Shown: positions 22,512 to 30,982 of the stretch, in pieces
Position numbering within the stretch: the first letter of the stretch is position 1
Layout: each line of letters starts with the position of its first letter
Assembly: GCA_018819135.1 (NCBI GenBank)
Contig: JAHJQK010000219.1
Coordinates: 1-33,257 of the forward strand
Source of the DNA: Pseudomonadota bacterium
Lineage (GTDB): Bacteria > Desulfobacterota > SM23-61
Length of the DNA: 33,257 bases
Direction: 5' to 3'
Program-made: the position numbers and the translations under genes
The notes under the pieces: model-generated
What the model was told of the DNA's origin: nothing
Database searches by the model: none
What the model saw: only the letters and a program-made list of their open reading frames with translations

Positions 22512-23009
22512 TATGCATCGAGCGGCCATGGCGGGACCTACCATGCCGCTCTCCTGGCTATGTGCTACCGAACCGGGATCAAAATGAAACATGTTCCTTA
22601 CAAAGGCGGGGCTCCGGGCCTGGCGGCGCTCAGGGGAGGACACGTGGATGTTACGATCGGTTCCGATGCGGAAATCTGGCCCATGGTGCAAGGCGGGAAA
22701 ATCCGGGCGATGACGCTGACTTCGCTCGATCGTTCTCCCATTCTGAAGGATGTGCCTACCCTGAAGGAGCTGGGGTACGATGTGTATCTGGAAAACCAGA
22801 AAGGATTTGTAACCCCGGCGAAAACTCCCAGTGAACGCATTACGGTCCTGCATGACGCCCTGAAGAAAGTGTACGATCATCCGGCATTTAAGAAAATGGC
22901 AGAGCAATTGAAATTGGAATTGAGTTATATGGGACCGGAGGATTTCCGCAAGGCGCTGCAGGACATGTCCAATCAGATTGGAGAAGTTGTAAAGACACTG
23001 GGCGAATGA
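22512..23009 (+). pseudogene. tctC: TctC-type substrate-binding protein, 5' truncated
   Basis: The frame from 22512 reads YASSGHGGTYHAALLAMCYR and GIKMKHVPYKGGAPGLAALR, then continues to a normal C-terminus (PEDFRKALQDMSNQIGEVVK). This is the C-terminal half of a tripartite tricarboxylate transporter binding protein (Bug family). The signal peptide and about 150 N-terminal residues are missing. A stop (22509-22511) lies directly before the homology, and the panB stop is only 17 bases further up, so a deletion has joined panB to the middle of tctC. An internal ATG at 22560 could start a 149-residue product, but it would lack export and half of the binding cleft. Confidence 0.82.
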
Positions 23010-23103
23010 TCTTCATTGCCGCGGAACTGGCGCCAGTCAACCATCTTGCCCTTTCTGGGCGTTATGATCGCAACCCCGCTCTGCCTGGCTGCTTGTTTGA
23101 GGA

Positions 23104-23856
23104 ATGATCAGCATCTTCATCCTGGTCGTCGTTGCCCAAAACCTGGCCGCCATTGCCTTGAAATTCGGCCCAGCCGAGCGAACGACCCTCCTTTTATTTG
23201 CCCTCACGATCGTCGGGGTGCTATCCGGAAAGTCCATGATCAAAGGTTTGCTGGCCGGGAGTCTGGGCCTGATCGTTGCCACCGTGGGAGCGGACCCCAT
23301 GCTAGCCGTTCCCCGCTTTACTTTCGGCCTCCTGGAATTGGAGGACGGGTTCAGTTACATTCCACTGCTGATCGGCCTTTTTGCCGTATCGGAAATGTTC
23401 CAGCAGGCGGAAGACCGGATGGGCACGAGGATTAGAGCCGTCGAGACCGCATCATCCAAATCGAAATACAACGTGGGGTATTCTTTCATGCCTTTGTTCA
23501 AGCAGGTGACGGAAATTCCCCGCAGAATTCTTTTTCCGATTATCTTCGTTTTTTGTGTCATAGGTTCCTATTCTATTCGCAACATGGTTTTTGATGTTTT
23601 CGTAATGATGGCCTTCGGAGTCATCGGCTATTTCATGCGCCGGGGGATGATCCCGGTCGCCCCGATGCTGATCGCCTTCATCCTGGCGCAGCCGTTTGAG
23701 GAAGCGTTACGGCAGGCCCTGGTGGGTTCGGAAGGGCATCTGGGCATTTTTTTCACCCAGCCCATTGCCGTTAGTTTCTTAGTTCTGACGGCCTTCTCCA
23801 TCGGGTTGACCATGCGCAGAAACCTGAAATCCCGAAACGCCAAAATTCGGGATTAG
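23104..23856 (+). pseudogene. tctA: TctA-type permease, N-terminally truncated with internal deletion
   Basis: The remaining 250-codon frame has two TctA segments. Residues 1-90 match the part with LAAIALKFGPAERTTLLLFA and PRFTFGLLELEDGFSYIPLL. After PLFKQVTEIPR it jumps to the C-terminal segment (RILFPIIFVFCVIGSYSIRN, then AFILAQPFEEALRQALVGSE). Intact TctA has about 500 residues. Missing are the N-terminal about 125 residues and the central about 150, which include the glycine-rich LPGAG block. No tctB gene separates it from the tctC remnant; only 94 bases of uninformative sequence remain (23010-23103). The frame may be translated, but it is not expected to make a transporter. Confidence 0.78.
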
Positions 23857-23960
23857 AATTCCTGCCGGAGATAGACCGGGATCCCAGGCGGATGAATACC
23901 CGGGAGCCGGCAAGGTGGCTGGAGGGGAGAAGGAAAGAATCCATCAGGAGGTAGATTACG

Positions 23961-24851
23961 ATGAAGGTTGGTGTTATCGGAACAGGGACGATGGGGAAAC
24001 CCATGGCTCGCAATCTGCTCAAAGCCGGCTATCCTCTTTATTTGTACGCCCGGCACCCGGAAAAGGTGAGAGATTTGGAAAAAGAGGGGGCGCGAATCGT
24101 TCCTTCGGCCGCGGACGTTGGACGGGAGAGTGAATGCATCGTTCTTTCCCTACCCTTCGATCCGGATGTAGAAGAGGTAATGGTGGGGGAGAAGGGAATT
24201 CTTGCGGCAGCTTCCCCGGGGATGGTGGTCTTGGATACGACTACCGGAAGTTCCCAAGCGGCTGAGGAAATGGCAGGGGCAGCAAAGCAAAGAGGCATAG
24301 GGTACCTGGATGCCCCGGTATCGGGAGGGTACAAAGGGGCCATCGATGCCCAGCTCACCTTCATCGTTGGCGGGGAAGAAAAGGATGTCGAGAAAGCAAA
24401 GCCCCTTATGGCAAGGCTGGGTAGCCATGCATATCGGGTGGGGCCCGTGGGGGCGGGAAGGGCGGTCAAGGCCTTAAACCAGATCATCGCCGCGCTGAAC
24501 ACCCTGACGCTTTGCGAAACCGTGGTCTTGGGCAAAAAACTGGGAATCTCTCCCGAGACGCTTTTTGAAGTGCTGAGCCAATGTGCCGCGAATTCTTATC
24601 ATCTGCAAACCAAGCTTCCGCAATTTATCATCCCCGGAAAATTCGACGGCGGCCACCGCATCGAGATGATGATCAAAGACCTGGAAATTGCCCTGCAGAT
24701 CGCCAAGGAACAAAAAGTTGCCAGGATGTTCACGGCCTTGGGCACGGAGCTTTATCGAGCGGGGGCGAGTGCCGGATATGCCAGCAAGGATATCAGCGCC
24801 ATGTCCAATTATTTGGGCTCCTTGGTGGGGATTGATTTTTCCAGGCCTTAG
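23961..24851 (+). CDS. NAD(P)-dependent beta-hydroxyacid dehydrogenase
   Basis: The protein has 296 residues and belongs to the 3-hydroxyisobutyrate dehydrogenase/tartronate semialdehyde reductase family. The Rossmann motif GTGTMG occupies residues 7-12, the substrate loop DAPVSGGYKGAID is at about 118-130, and the catalytic lysine is K170 in GRAVKALNQ. The C-terminal all-alpha domain is complete. The ATG at 23961 has an AGGAGG site. It lies just after the tct remnants and may once have been co-transcribed with them, which would suit a carboxylate pathway. Valine degradation (3-hydroxyisobutyrate) fits the branched-chain flavour of the neighbours but is an inference. It ends in TAG and converges on the MFS gene. 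Confidence 0.9.
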   Translation: MKVGVIGTGTMGKPMARNLLKAGYPLYLYARHPEKVRDLEKEGARIVPSAADVGRESECIVLSLPFDPDVEEVMVGEKGILAAASPGMVVLDTTTGSSQAAEEMAGAAKQRGIGYLDAPVSGGYKGAIDAQLTFIVGGEEKDVEKAKPLMARLGSHAYRVGPVGAGRAVKALNQIIAALNTLTLCETVVLGKKLGISPETLFEVLSQCAANSYHLQTKLPQFIIPGKFDGGHRIEMMIKDLEIALQIAKEQKVARMFTALGTELYRAGASAGYASKDISAMSNYLGSLVGIDFSRP

Positions 24852-24907
24852 GGTTTCCCGGGTTGAGTCACGCAGAGGCATGCTTCCCTTCCCTCCGTAG
24901 CCTGCAA

Positions 24908-26086
24908 TTAGGCTGCTCCTTCTGTCCAAGGTTTTTCCTCGGCCATGGAAAGAATGAAGGCGCTCAATATGGAAATCACTCCCATGATCGAGAAGACCTG
25001 GATCAAGCCGATGTGCTCGGAGAGAAAACCAACGATTAAGGGAGCGGTAGAAGCAGTTCCCATGCGCAAAGTGTACATAAACCCGAGGGTTTCTTCCCGC
25101 CGGTGGGAAGGGATCAACTCGATCATGAAAGTGTCAGCCAGGCCGGAATGGCCCGAGACGAAAACCCCCATCAATACAAAAGTAAGATACATAAACCAGG
25201 GAGCGCTCAAAAAGGTTAATCCCAAGATGGCCAGACCGGCGATGATGAACCCACCGATGATCACAGGCTTCCTCCTTCCCATCCAATCCATCAAGGCTCC
25301 GAGGAAAGGGCGGCAAATCGCTCCTGACAGAGACATCAACCCATAGACTGCGGCGGCTTTTTCGGTGCTGTAGCCGCGCTGATCCACCAGGAAGAGGGGC
25401 AAAAAGGTCATAATGCCGCTTTGGACGATCCCCCAAACGGCCAGGGCCAGAAGGTAGATTCCCAGGGGGCGGGAAAAAAATGGCCAGCTCAAGGTCTTTC
25501 CCTTGTTCTGGAAATCGACCCTCTGATGTTTCAGAAAGAAAAATAAGCTCACTCCCGCCACCAAGCCCAGGGAAGACCATACCTGTAAGGGAACCCGCCA
25601 GCCGTACGTCTCAAGAAGAAACACGACTAAAAAAGGGGCTATTACCTGACCCATGGCACTGGCGCTTAGGTGGAATCCCATGGCCCGTCCCAGAAAGTCT
25701 CTTTTAAAGATTCTGGAAAGCATGGCCACTGCCAGAGGATGATAAGTGGCACGTCCGATTCCGCTGCAAGCAGAAATCCATACCAAAGCCGCATAGCTTG
25801 CGCTGAAACTGGCCAGAAGCATCCCAGCCGACGACCAAATCATCCCCCCCACCAGAATGGTGGAAACGGGCGCCAGGTGAACGAGATAAGAGGCAGGAGC
25901 TTGCAGAAAACTTCCGAAAACCCGGAAAAGGGTGTAAAAAACTCCCATTTCGGTGTAAGAAAGGTGAAAGTGCTCCCGGATAGCCGGCAAGAGAGGAGGG
26001 ATGACCCAACCAAACCCATCGTTGGCAGCATGGGCCAGCATGAACATCAGCAAAATGGCCCAGCGATGTTTATGATTCGTCTCCAT
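24908..26086 (-). CDS. Major facilitator superfamily transporter
   Basis: The protein has 392 residues and twelve hydrophobic segments in two six-helix halves. The first half carries the MFS loop 2-3-like region; in the second half ALMDWMGRRKPVIIGG is a clear A-like motif (D-x-x-G-R-R). N- and C-terminal tails are short. The ATG at 26086 follows AAAAGG. The substrate is unknown; monocarboxylate or oxalate/formate antiporter-like relatives are plausible given the neighbouring CoA-transferase, but this is only context. The gene is divergent from the CoA-transferase and convergent with the dehydrogenase. Confidence 0.88.
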   Translation of the reverse strand: METNHKHRWAILLMFMLAHAANDGFGWVIPPLLPAIREHFHLSYTEMGVFYTLFRVFGSFLQAPASYLVHLAPVSTILVGGMIWSSAGMLLASFSASYAALVWISACSGIGRATYHPLAVAMLSRIFKRDFLGRAMGFHLSASAMGQVIAPFLVVFLLETYGWRVPLQVWSSLGLVAGVSLFFFLKHQRVDFQNKGKTLSWPFFSRPLGIYLLALAVWGIVQSGIMTFLPLFLVDQRGYSTEKAAAVYGLMSLSGAICRPFLGALMDWMGRRKPVIIGGFIIAGLAILGLTFLSAPWFMYLTFVLMGVFVSGHSGLADTFMIELIPSHRREETLGFMYTLRMGTASTAPLIVGFLSEHIGLIQVFSIMGVISILSAFILSMAEEKPWTEGAA

Positions 26087-26398
26087 AAGAAACCTTTTCC
26101 TGGATCAAATTTATAAAAAAGCCTACAGCATGATTGAGCATAAATCAATAGTCTGATGGGGGACCCTGAAGATTGTAAGAAAACAGGGGTAAGGCCTTAG
26201 AGGGGTGAGAATCACAGGCCCCGATTTATTTCACTTGGGAAAAGATGGATACCAGGTCGACACAATTGACAGGAATAATTATTTTTGATAATCTCAAATC
26301 CTGGGAAGGCCTGGGCGAATTGAGGACCCACGCGCTTTTTATCATGTTACCTGGCGAGGGAACGAACGGAAGGTAATTTCCCGGGGGAAGGATTGTTT
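26087..26398. other. Divergent intergenic region, MFS / CoA-transferase
   Basis: This region of about 310 bases holds no gene. It contains the plus-strand promoter candidate at 26266-26294. No convincing minus-strand promoter for the MFS gene or operator palindrome was recognised. Confidence 0.45.
26266..26294 (+). promoter_or_regulatory. Possible sigma70-type promoter for the CoA-transferase gene
   Basis: A perfect TTGACA (26266-26271) is followed by TAATCT at 17 bases, or by GATAAT at 15 bases. It lies about 105 bases before the start at 26399. Confidence 0.45.
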
Positions 26399-27586
26399 AT
26401 GGCAGGTCCGTTGAAGGGAATAAGAGTTCTGGATATGACCTGGGCTTTGGCCGGGCCTTATTGCACCATGGTTCTTTGTGATTTAGGGGCGGAGGTCATC
26501 AAGGTGGAAAACCCGGAGGGGGGGGACCCCTCGCGGAAGAGCATTCCGTTTATTGAGGGGGTGAGCGCTTATTTCCTCAGCGTCAACCGCGGTAAGAAGA
26601 GCGTCGCCGTCAACCTGCGGCACCCCCAAGGCAAGGAGATCGTTTTAGCTCTGGCGAATAAAGCGGATGTCTTGGTGGAAAATTTCCGGCCGGGGGTTAT
26701 GGATCGCCTGGGATTGGGTTATGGCGCGCTACGGTCAACCAACCCGAAAATTATTTATGCGGCCTGCTCGGGCTTTGGGCAAAAAGGGCCATACGCTCAT
26801 CGCCCAGCTTACGACGTAGTTGTGCAGGGCATGGGGGGAACGCTTTCCATTACGGGTGAAGCCGGAGGCCCTCCGACCCGTGTAGGCTTTTCCATCGGGG
26901 ATATCGGCGGGGGAATTTTTACCGCTCTGGGCGTTCTGGCCGCCTTACACGAACGCGAATCGAGCGGAGAAGGGCAAATGGTTGACATCTCCATGCTGGA
27001 CGGCCAAATGGCCCTCTTAGAAAATGCCTTTGCCCGCTTTTTCGCTACCGGCGAAGTTCCCCAGCGTATCGGTACCCGCCATCCGTTACGTACCCCTTTC
27101 CAAGCCTTTCCCACGCAGGACGGCCATATCGTTTTGGCCGCGAGCGAGGAGCGCTTTTGGCAGAGGTTGTGCCAGGTCATCAATCGCCCGGACTTGCCGA
27201 GGGATGAACGTTTCAAAGATAATCCTTCCAGGACCCGAAATCATGATCAGTTGGAACCGATTCTGAAGGAGATCACTCGGACCAAGAAGACTGCCGAGTG
27301 GGTAGCCCTGATGGATAAGAACGATATCCCTTGCGGACCCGTAAACTCCATCGACCAGGTGGCTAATGATCCGCATACTGCTGCGCGAGAGATGATCACC
27401 GAGGTGGAGCATTCAAAGGCGGGGAGGCTGAAGGTAATCAACAGTCCTCTGAAGCTGTCGAGGACCCCGGTTAAGATCGAAAGGGCCTGCCCTGAATTGG
27501 GCGAGCATACCGAAGAGGTCCTGCAAAACCTTTTAGGCCTCAGCCAGGAGAAGATTACAGAATTGAGGTCATTGCAGGCGATTTAA
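26399..27586 (+). CDS. CaiB/BaiF family (class III) CoA-transferase
   Basis: The protein has 395 residues. It would transfer CoA between carboxylic acids in the cytosol. The N-terminal LDMTWALAGPYCTMVLCDLG and ENFRPGVMDRLGLGY blocks are typical. The catalytic aspartate is D139 in RPAYDVVVQGMGG. The C-terminal interlocking domain is complete and ends at a normal length. The ATG at 26399 (AAGGA site) is preferred to the TTG at 26393. Substrates could be formyl-, succinyl-, carnitinyl- or aromatic-acid CoA; the sequence does not say. It is a single-gene unit between the MFS carrier and the liv operon, both of which could supply its acid. Confidence 0.92.
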   Translation: MAGPLKGIRVLDMTWALAGPYCTMVLCDLGAEVIKVENPEGGDPSRKSIPFIEGVSAYFLSVNRGKKSVAVNLRHPQGKEIVLALANKADVLVENFRPGVMDRLGLGYGALRSTNPKIIYAACSGFGQKGPYAHRPAYDVVVQGMGGTLSITGEAGGPPTRVGFSIGDIGGGIFTALGVLAALHERESSGEGQMVDISMLDGQMALLENAFARFFATGEVPQRIGTRHPLRTPFQAFPTQDGHIVLAASEERFWQRLCQVINRPDLPRDERFKDNPSRTRNHDQLEPILKEITRTKKTAEWVALMDKNDIPCGPVNSIDQVANDPHTAAREMITEVEHSKAGRLKVINSPLKLSRTPVKIERACPELGEHTEEVLQNLLGLSQEKITELRSLQAI

Positions 27587-27596
27587 TTATCCGTTG

Positions 27597-27618
27597 TTAT
27601 CTGCGCAAATCTGCGTCC
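27597..27618 (+). repeat. ATCTGCG phased repeat, copy 4
   Basis: TTATCTGCG, CAAATCTGCG, TCC with a 10-base period. It sits between the convergent 3' ends of the CoA-transferase and livM genes. Confidence 0.65.
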
Positions 27619-27629
27619 TATCAAATTTA

Positions 27630-28583
27630 TTATTTTTTCCGCTGGAACAACGCCTGGAGGCTGCCGTGAATGCCTTTGGGAAGGAAGATGATCAGAAGAA
27701 CGAGAGCCAGCCCGTAAATGATCTGCGAAAATCCCACGAATGTTCCCCCGTAGACGACCCGGAAATATTCCTCTAAGGAAACGATCAAAAGCGTGCCCAC
27801 GGTCGGTCCCCACAAAGTAAACATTCCTCCCAGGATGGCCTTGAAGGCTATTTCCAGGGAAACCATGACTCCGGATAGGGTGAAAGGATTCAGGTAGGTG
27901 ACATACTGGGCGTAGAGGACCCCCCCTACCGCGGTCATAAAAGCGCTGATCATGGTGATGATCATCTTATAGCGGATGATGCCGATGCCTAAGGTCGAGG
28001 CGGCGATCTCGTCTTCTCCGATGGCCCGGAGGGCTTTCTGCATCTTGCTGCGATCGATCCATTTCCAGATCAGCATGGCTAGGATCAAAAAACCGAGGGA
28101 GAGGTAATAAAAATGGATCTTTTCTTCTGATTGCAAATAGAGCAGGGAAGTTCCCTTGGATTTTATTGTAAAACCAAGAGATCCACCGGTAATATCGCGG
28201 AAGGCAATGATAGTCAGGGCACATACTTGTCCCAGGGCCAAAGTTAAAAGGGCAAAATAATCTCCGATGACCCCGAAGCGGAAACAGGCATAACCGATCA
28301 CCATGGAAAAAAGGACCGCTACCAACCCTCCCAGGAGCAGGCCAATCCACGGGGAGAGCCCATAATGATTAAAGAGAAGGGAGGAAGTGTATGCTCCCAA
28401 ACCCAAAAAGGCCCCATGACCCAGGGAAACCAGCCCGAATCGGCCCATGTAGGACCAGGCCGTGGTGATAAAAGACCAGATAAAGATCAGGGTCGCGATG
28501 TGGATGAGATAGGGGGAGGGGAAGAGGTGGGGGAAAAGGGCAATGATTGCCAAAAGGATGATTAAAGGAAGCTTGCTGAACAA
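27630..28583 (-). CDS. livM: Branched-chain amino acid ABC transporter permease LivM
   Basis: The protein has 317 residues. It has eight to ten membrane segments and the family block GRFGLVSLGHGAFLGLGAYT early on; the EAA-like loop ALRAIGEDEIAASTLGI contacts the ATPases. The start is TTG at 28583 because a perfect AGGAGG lies six bases before it; the upstream TTG at 28637 is inside livH. It is the last gene of the cassette, ten bases after livH. It could carry branched-chain amino acids or other HAAT-family substrates such as amides or aromatic acids. Confidence 0.9.
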   Translation of the reverse strand: MFSKLPLIILLAIIALFPHLFPSPYLIHIATLIFIWSFITTAWSYMGRFGLVSLGHGAFLGLGAYTSSLLFNHYGLSPWIGLLLGGLVAVLFSMVIGYACFRFGVIGDYFALLTLALGQVCALTIIAFRDITGGSLGFTIKSKGTSLLYLQSEEKIHFYYLSLGFLILAMLIWKWIDRSKMQKALRAIGEDEIAASTLGIGIIRYKMIITMISAFMTAVGGVLYAQYVTYLNPFTLSGVMVSLEIAFKAILGGMFTLWGPTVGTLLIVSLEEYFRVVYGGTFVGFSQIIYGLALVLLIIFLPKGIHGSLQALFQRKK

Positions 28584-28593
28584 AGGATTCCTC

Positions 28594-29466
28594 CTACCTG
28601 GATATCTTGATGCCCAAAAGGCCCTGCGGCCGGACAAGAATCACGGAGATAAAAATAACCAGAGCAACTATTTCCCCGATTTCAGTGGAAGTGAGAAAGG
28701 CGGTAACTGAAGTAACGATGCCGATGATAAAGGCGCCGATGAACCCGCCCAGCATGTTACCCATTCCCCCCAGAACAACAATGATAAAAGCCATCATGGT
28801 AAAGCTTCCGCCGAAATGAGGATGGACTGCATATATAGGGGAGAAGAAAGCAGCAATGATGCCGGTTAAAATTCCCCCGGCGGCCATGGTCGTATAATAA
28901 ATAAGCCCTGGATTTATGCCCATCAGCCGGGCACTGTCCACATTCTGGGCTGTGGAGCGAATCGCCAGACCGAGGTAAGTTCTGTGCAAGAATAGATAAA
29001 GGCCCAACAGCGTGAGCAGCGCCCCGAAGAAGGCGATGAGGTTGGATGCCCTAAGAAAAATGGGTCCGAAATTAATCAGGGGTAGTTGCACTTTCACCCC
29101 CCTCAGGTCGGCCCCCCAGATTACCTGGGCTAGGTTTTCGAAGACAATCATCAAACCGGCCAGGGCCAGGAGCTGAGTCAAGGGGTTGGCCTTGGCTCTT
29201 AAAAGGGGATTGATGACCAGCCACTGAAGGACGATCCCCAGGGCTCCGGTAAGCGGCAGGGTGAGAAGACAGGCCGGGATCAGTGGAATTCCCAGCAGAT
29301 CCACAAAGGTATAAATCAGGTACATCCCGAGCATCACACACTGGCCATAGGCCAGGTGAATGATCTTGACCACCCCGAAGATGAGGTTGAGGCCGAAGGC
29401 CAGGAGGGCCAGGACCCCTCCCAGCAGGATTCCGTTGATGATGGAGTTGAGGAGAAGTTCTACCAT
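28594..29466 (-). CDS. livH: Branched-chain amino acid ABC transporter permease LivH
   Basis: The protein has 290 residues and about eight membrane segments. LAFGLNLIFGVVKIIHLAYG near the N-terminus is the LivH signature, and AIRSTAQNVDSARLMGINPG is the cytoplasmic coupling loop. The ATG at 29466 lies three bases after the livF stop with no strong ribosome site of its own, which suggests translational coupling. It pairs with LivM as the membrane heterodimer. Confidence 0.92.
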   Translation of the reverse strand: MVELLLNSIINGILLGGVLALLAFGLNLIFGVVKIIHLAYGQCVMLGMYLIYTFVDLLGIPLIPACLLTLPLTGALGIVLQWLVINPLLRAKANPLTQLLALAGLMIVFENLAQVIWGADLRGVKVQLPLINFGPIFLRASNLIAFFGALLTLLGLYLFLHRTYLGLAIRSTAQNVDSARLMGINPGLIYYTTMAAGGILTGIIAAFFSPIYAVHPHFGGSFTMMAFIIVVLGGMGNMLGGFIGAFIIGIVTSVTAFLTSTEIGEIVALVIFISVILVRPQGLLGIKISR

Positions 29467-29469
29467 AAT

Positions 29470-30174
29470 TTATAAACCAATATAGGCCTTTTTGATGTAG
29501 GGATCATCCAGAAAAGACTGTCTTACCCCTTCCTTATGCACTCTTCCCGATTCCATTAGATAGGCCCTATCAGAGAGGTGAAGGGCTTTGCGGACGTTTT
29601 GCTCCACCATCAAAATTGCATATCCCGTAGCTTTGATCTGTTTCACAAACTCAAAAACCCGGGAGACAACCCGGGGAGCGAGGCCCGAGGATGGCTCATC
29701 AAGGAGAATCAACTTGGGCCGGGACATGAGACTCCGGGCAATGGCCAGCATCTGTCGTTCTCCCCCGCTTAAGGTGTCGGCTACTTGCTTTTTACGTTCG
29801 TCCAGGATGGGAAAAAGGCGGTAAATTTCTTTAAGCGTTGGGGCATATTCCCTTCGGGCTCCTTTGAGGTAGGAACCCACTTTAAGATTTTCCAGGACAG
29901 TCAATTGAGGGAAGAGCCATCCTCCCTCGGGGACCTGGGTAATTCCCATTTCCACGATCCGATGGGCAGGAAGGCCATCGATCCGTTTTCCCAGGAAGGT
30001 GATTGTTCCGGACCGTGGCCGGAAAAGGCCGGAGATGGTTTTAAGCAGGGTCGATTTTCCCGCGCCGTTGGGACCAACCGTGATCACGGTCTCCCCTTCT
30101 AATACCCGCAGGGAAACCTCGAACAGGGTCTGGAACTCTCCGTAGTAAACATTTAGACTCTTGATTTCAAGCAT
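29470..30174 (-). CDS. livF: Branched-chain amino acid ABC transporter ATPase LivF
   Basis: The protein has 234 residues. Walker A GPNGAGKST is at about 34-42, the signature LSGGERQ and Walker B LILLDEPSSGLAP are present, and MVEQNV holds the LivF-type replacement of the switch His region. The ATG at 30174 overlaps the livG stop by eight bases; the longer open frame to 30255 lies in livG. It works with LivG as the energising pair. Confidence 0.92.
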   Translation of the reverse strand: MLEIKSLNVYYGEFQTLFEVSLRVLEGETVITVGPNGAGKSTLLKTISGLFRPRSGTITFLGKRIDGLPAHRIVEMGITQVPEGGWLFPQLTVLENLKVGSYLKGARREYAPTLKEIYRLFPILDERKKQVADTLSGGERQMLAIARSLMSRPKLILLDEPSSGLAPRVVSRVFEFVKQIKATGYAILMVEQNVRKALHLSDRAYLMESGRVHKEGVRQSFLDDPYIKKAYIGL

Positions 30175-30907
30175 GGCTCGATGTTTCTTCTTCTCCCAGA
30201 TACGCTTCAATGACTTTTGGATTTCTGGAGACTTCCTCGGGGGTGCCTTCAGCAATGATCTGGCCGTAATCCAGGACCGTAACCCGGTCCACCAGGTTCA
30301 TCAGGGCGCGCATGATATGTTCCACCCAGATGATGGTGATCTTCAGCTCTTCCCGGATCTTCTTCAATACCTGGGAGGCCTGGGTTATTTCTTCCTGATT
30401 GAGGCCGCTCATCACCTCGTCCGCTAATAGAAGCCGGGGATGGGTGGCCAGAGCCCGGGCCAGCTCCAGTCGCCGCAAGTTGCCTGCGGTGAGTTCTCCA
30501 GGCATGGTATTTTCATCCACGCGTAGCCCCACAAATTCCAGCCACCTGCGGGCTTCAGAAGAAGGATCCTCTTTGACAGGGGCGGCGGTTCCTTTCCCGA
30601 AGAGAGCTCCCAGCGTTACATTTTCCACAACGGTCATCTCTTTAAAGGGACGGGGGATCTGGAAGGAACGGGTAATACCGCTATGACAGATCTTATCGGG
30701 AGTAAGCTTGGTAATATCTTTCCCGAGAAATTGGATCTTTCCGGCGGATGGCTTATAGACTCGGGAGATGACATTGAAGATGGTGGTCTTGCCTGAACCG
30801 TTTGGCCCGATCAGGCCGCGAAATTCTCCTTCCTTCACTTGGAAGTTGATCTGCTTCAAAGCCTGGAAACCGCCGAAGAATTTATCAACTGCGCTCACTT
30901 CAAGCAT
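30167..30907 (-). CDS. livG: Branched-chain amino acid ABC transporter ATPase LivG
   Basis: The protein has 246 residues. Seen: Walker A GPNGSGKTT, the LivG-typical TRSFQIPRPFKEMTVVENV Q-loop region, GELTAGNLRRLELARAL where the usual LSGGQ reads LTAGN, and Walker B LLLADEVMSGL. The altered signature and the Val in place of the common Pro after DE deviate slightly from consensus but occur in the family. The ATG at 30907 is chosen; a TTG at 30913 is also in frame. Its 3' end overlaps livF. It follows livJ after a 75-base gap that contains a hairpin. Confidence 0.88.
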   Translation of the reverse strand: MLEVSAVDKFFGGFQALKQINFQVKEGEFRGLIGPNGSGKTTIFNVISRVYKPSAGKIQFLGKDITKLTPDKICHSGITRSFQIPRPFKEMTVVENVTLGALFGKGTAAPVKEDPSSEARRWLEFVGLRVDENTMPGELTAGNLRRLELARALATHPRLLLADEVMSGLNQEEITQASQVLKKIREELKITIIWVEHIMRALMNLVDRVTVLDYGQIIAEGTPEEVSRNPKVIEAYLGEEETSSHA

Positions 30908-30926
30908 GGACAAAAACCCATTTTCT

Positions 30927-30952
30927 GAAGGGCAGAGGATTCTCTGCCCTTC
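30927..30952 (-). promoter_or_regulatory. Intercistronic hairpin between livJ and livG
   Basis: A perfect 11-bp stem, GAAGGGCAGAG (30927-30937) with CTCTGCCCTTC (30942-30952), closes a four-base loop. On the minus strand it is followed by AGAAAATGGG, with no T-run, so partial termination or mRNA protection is more likely than full termination. Confidence 0.6.
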
Positions 30953-30982
30953 TATCGGATGTAGGCGTCAAGAGCCTCGTGA

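Noticed and set aside
23010-23103. A tctB remnant
   Set aside because: The 94 bases give no TctB-like membrane segment that I could align with confidence.
24893-24916. Terminator between the dehydrogenase and MFS genes
   Set aside because: AGCCT/AGGCT is only a five-base stem with no T-run and it overlaps the MFS stop codon.
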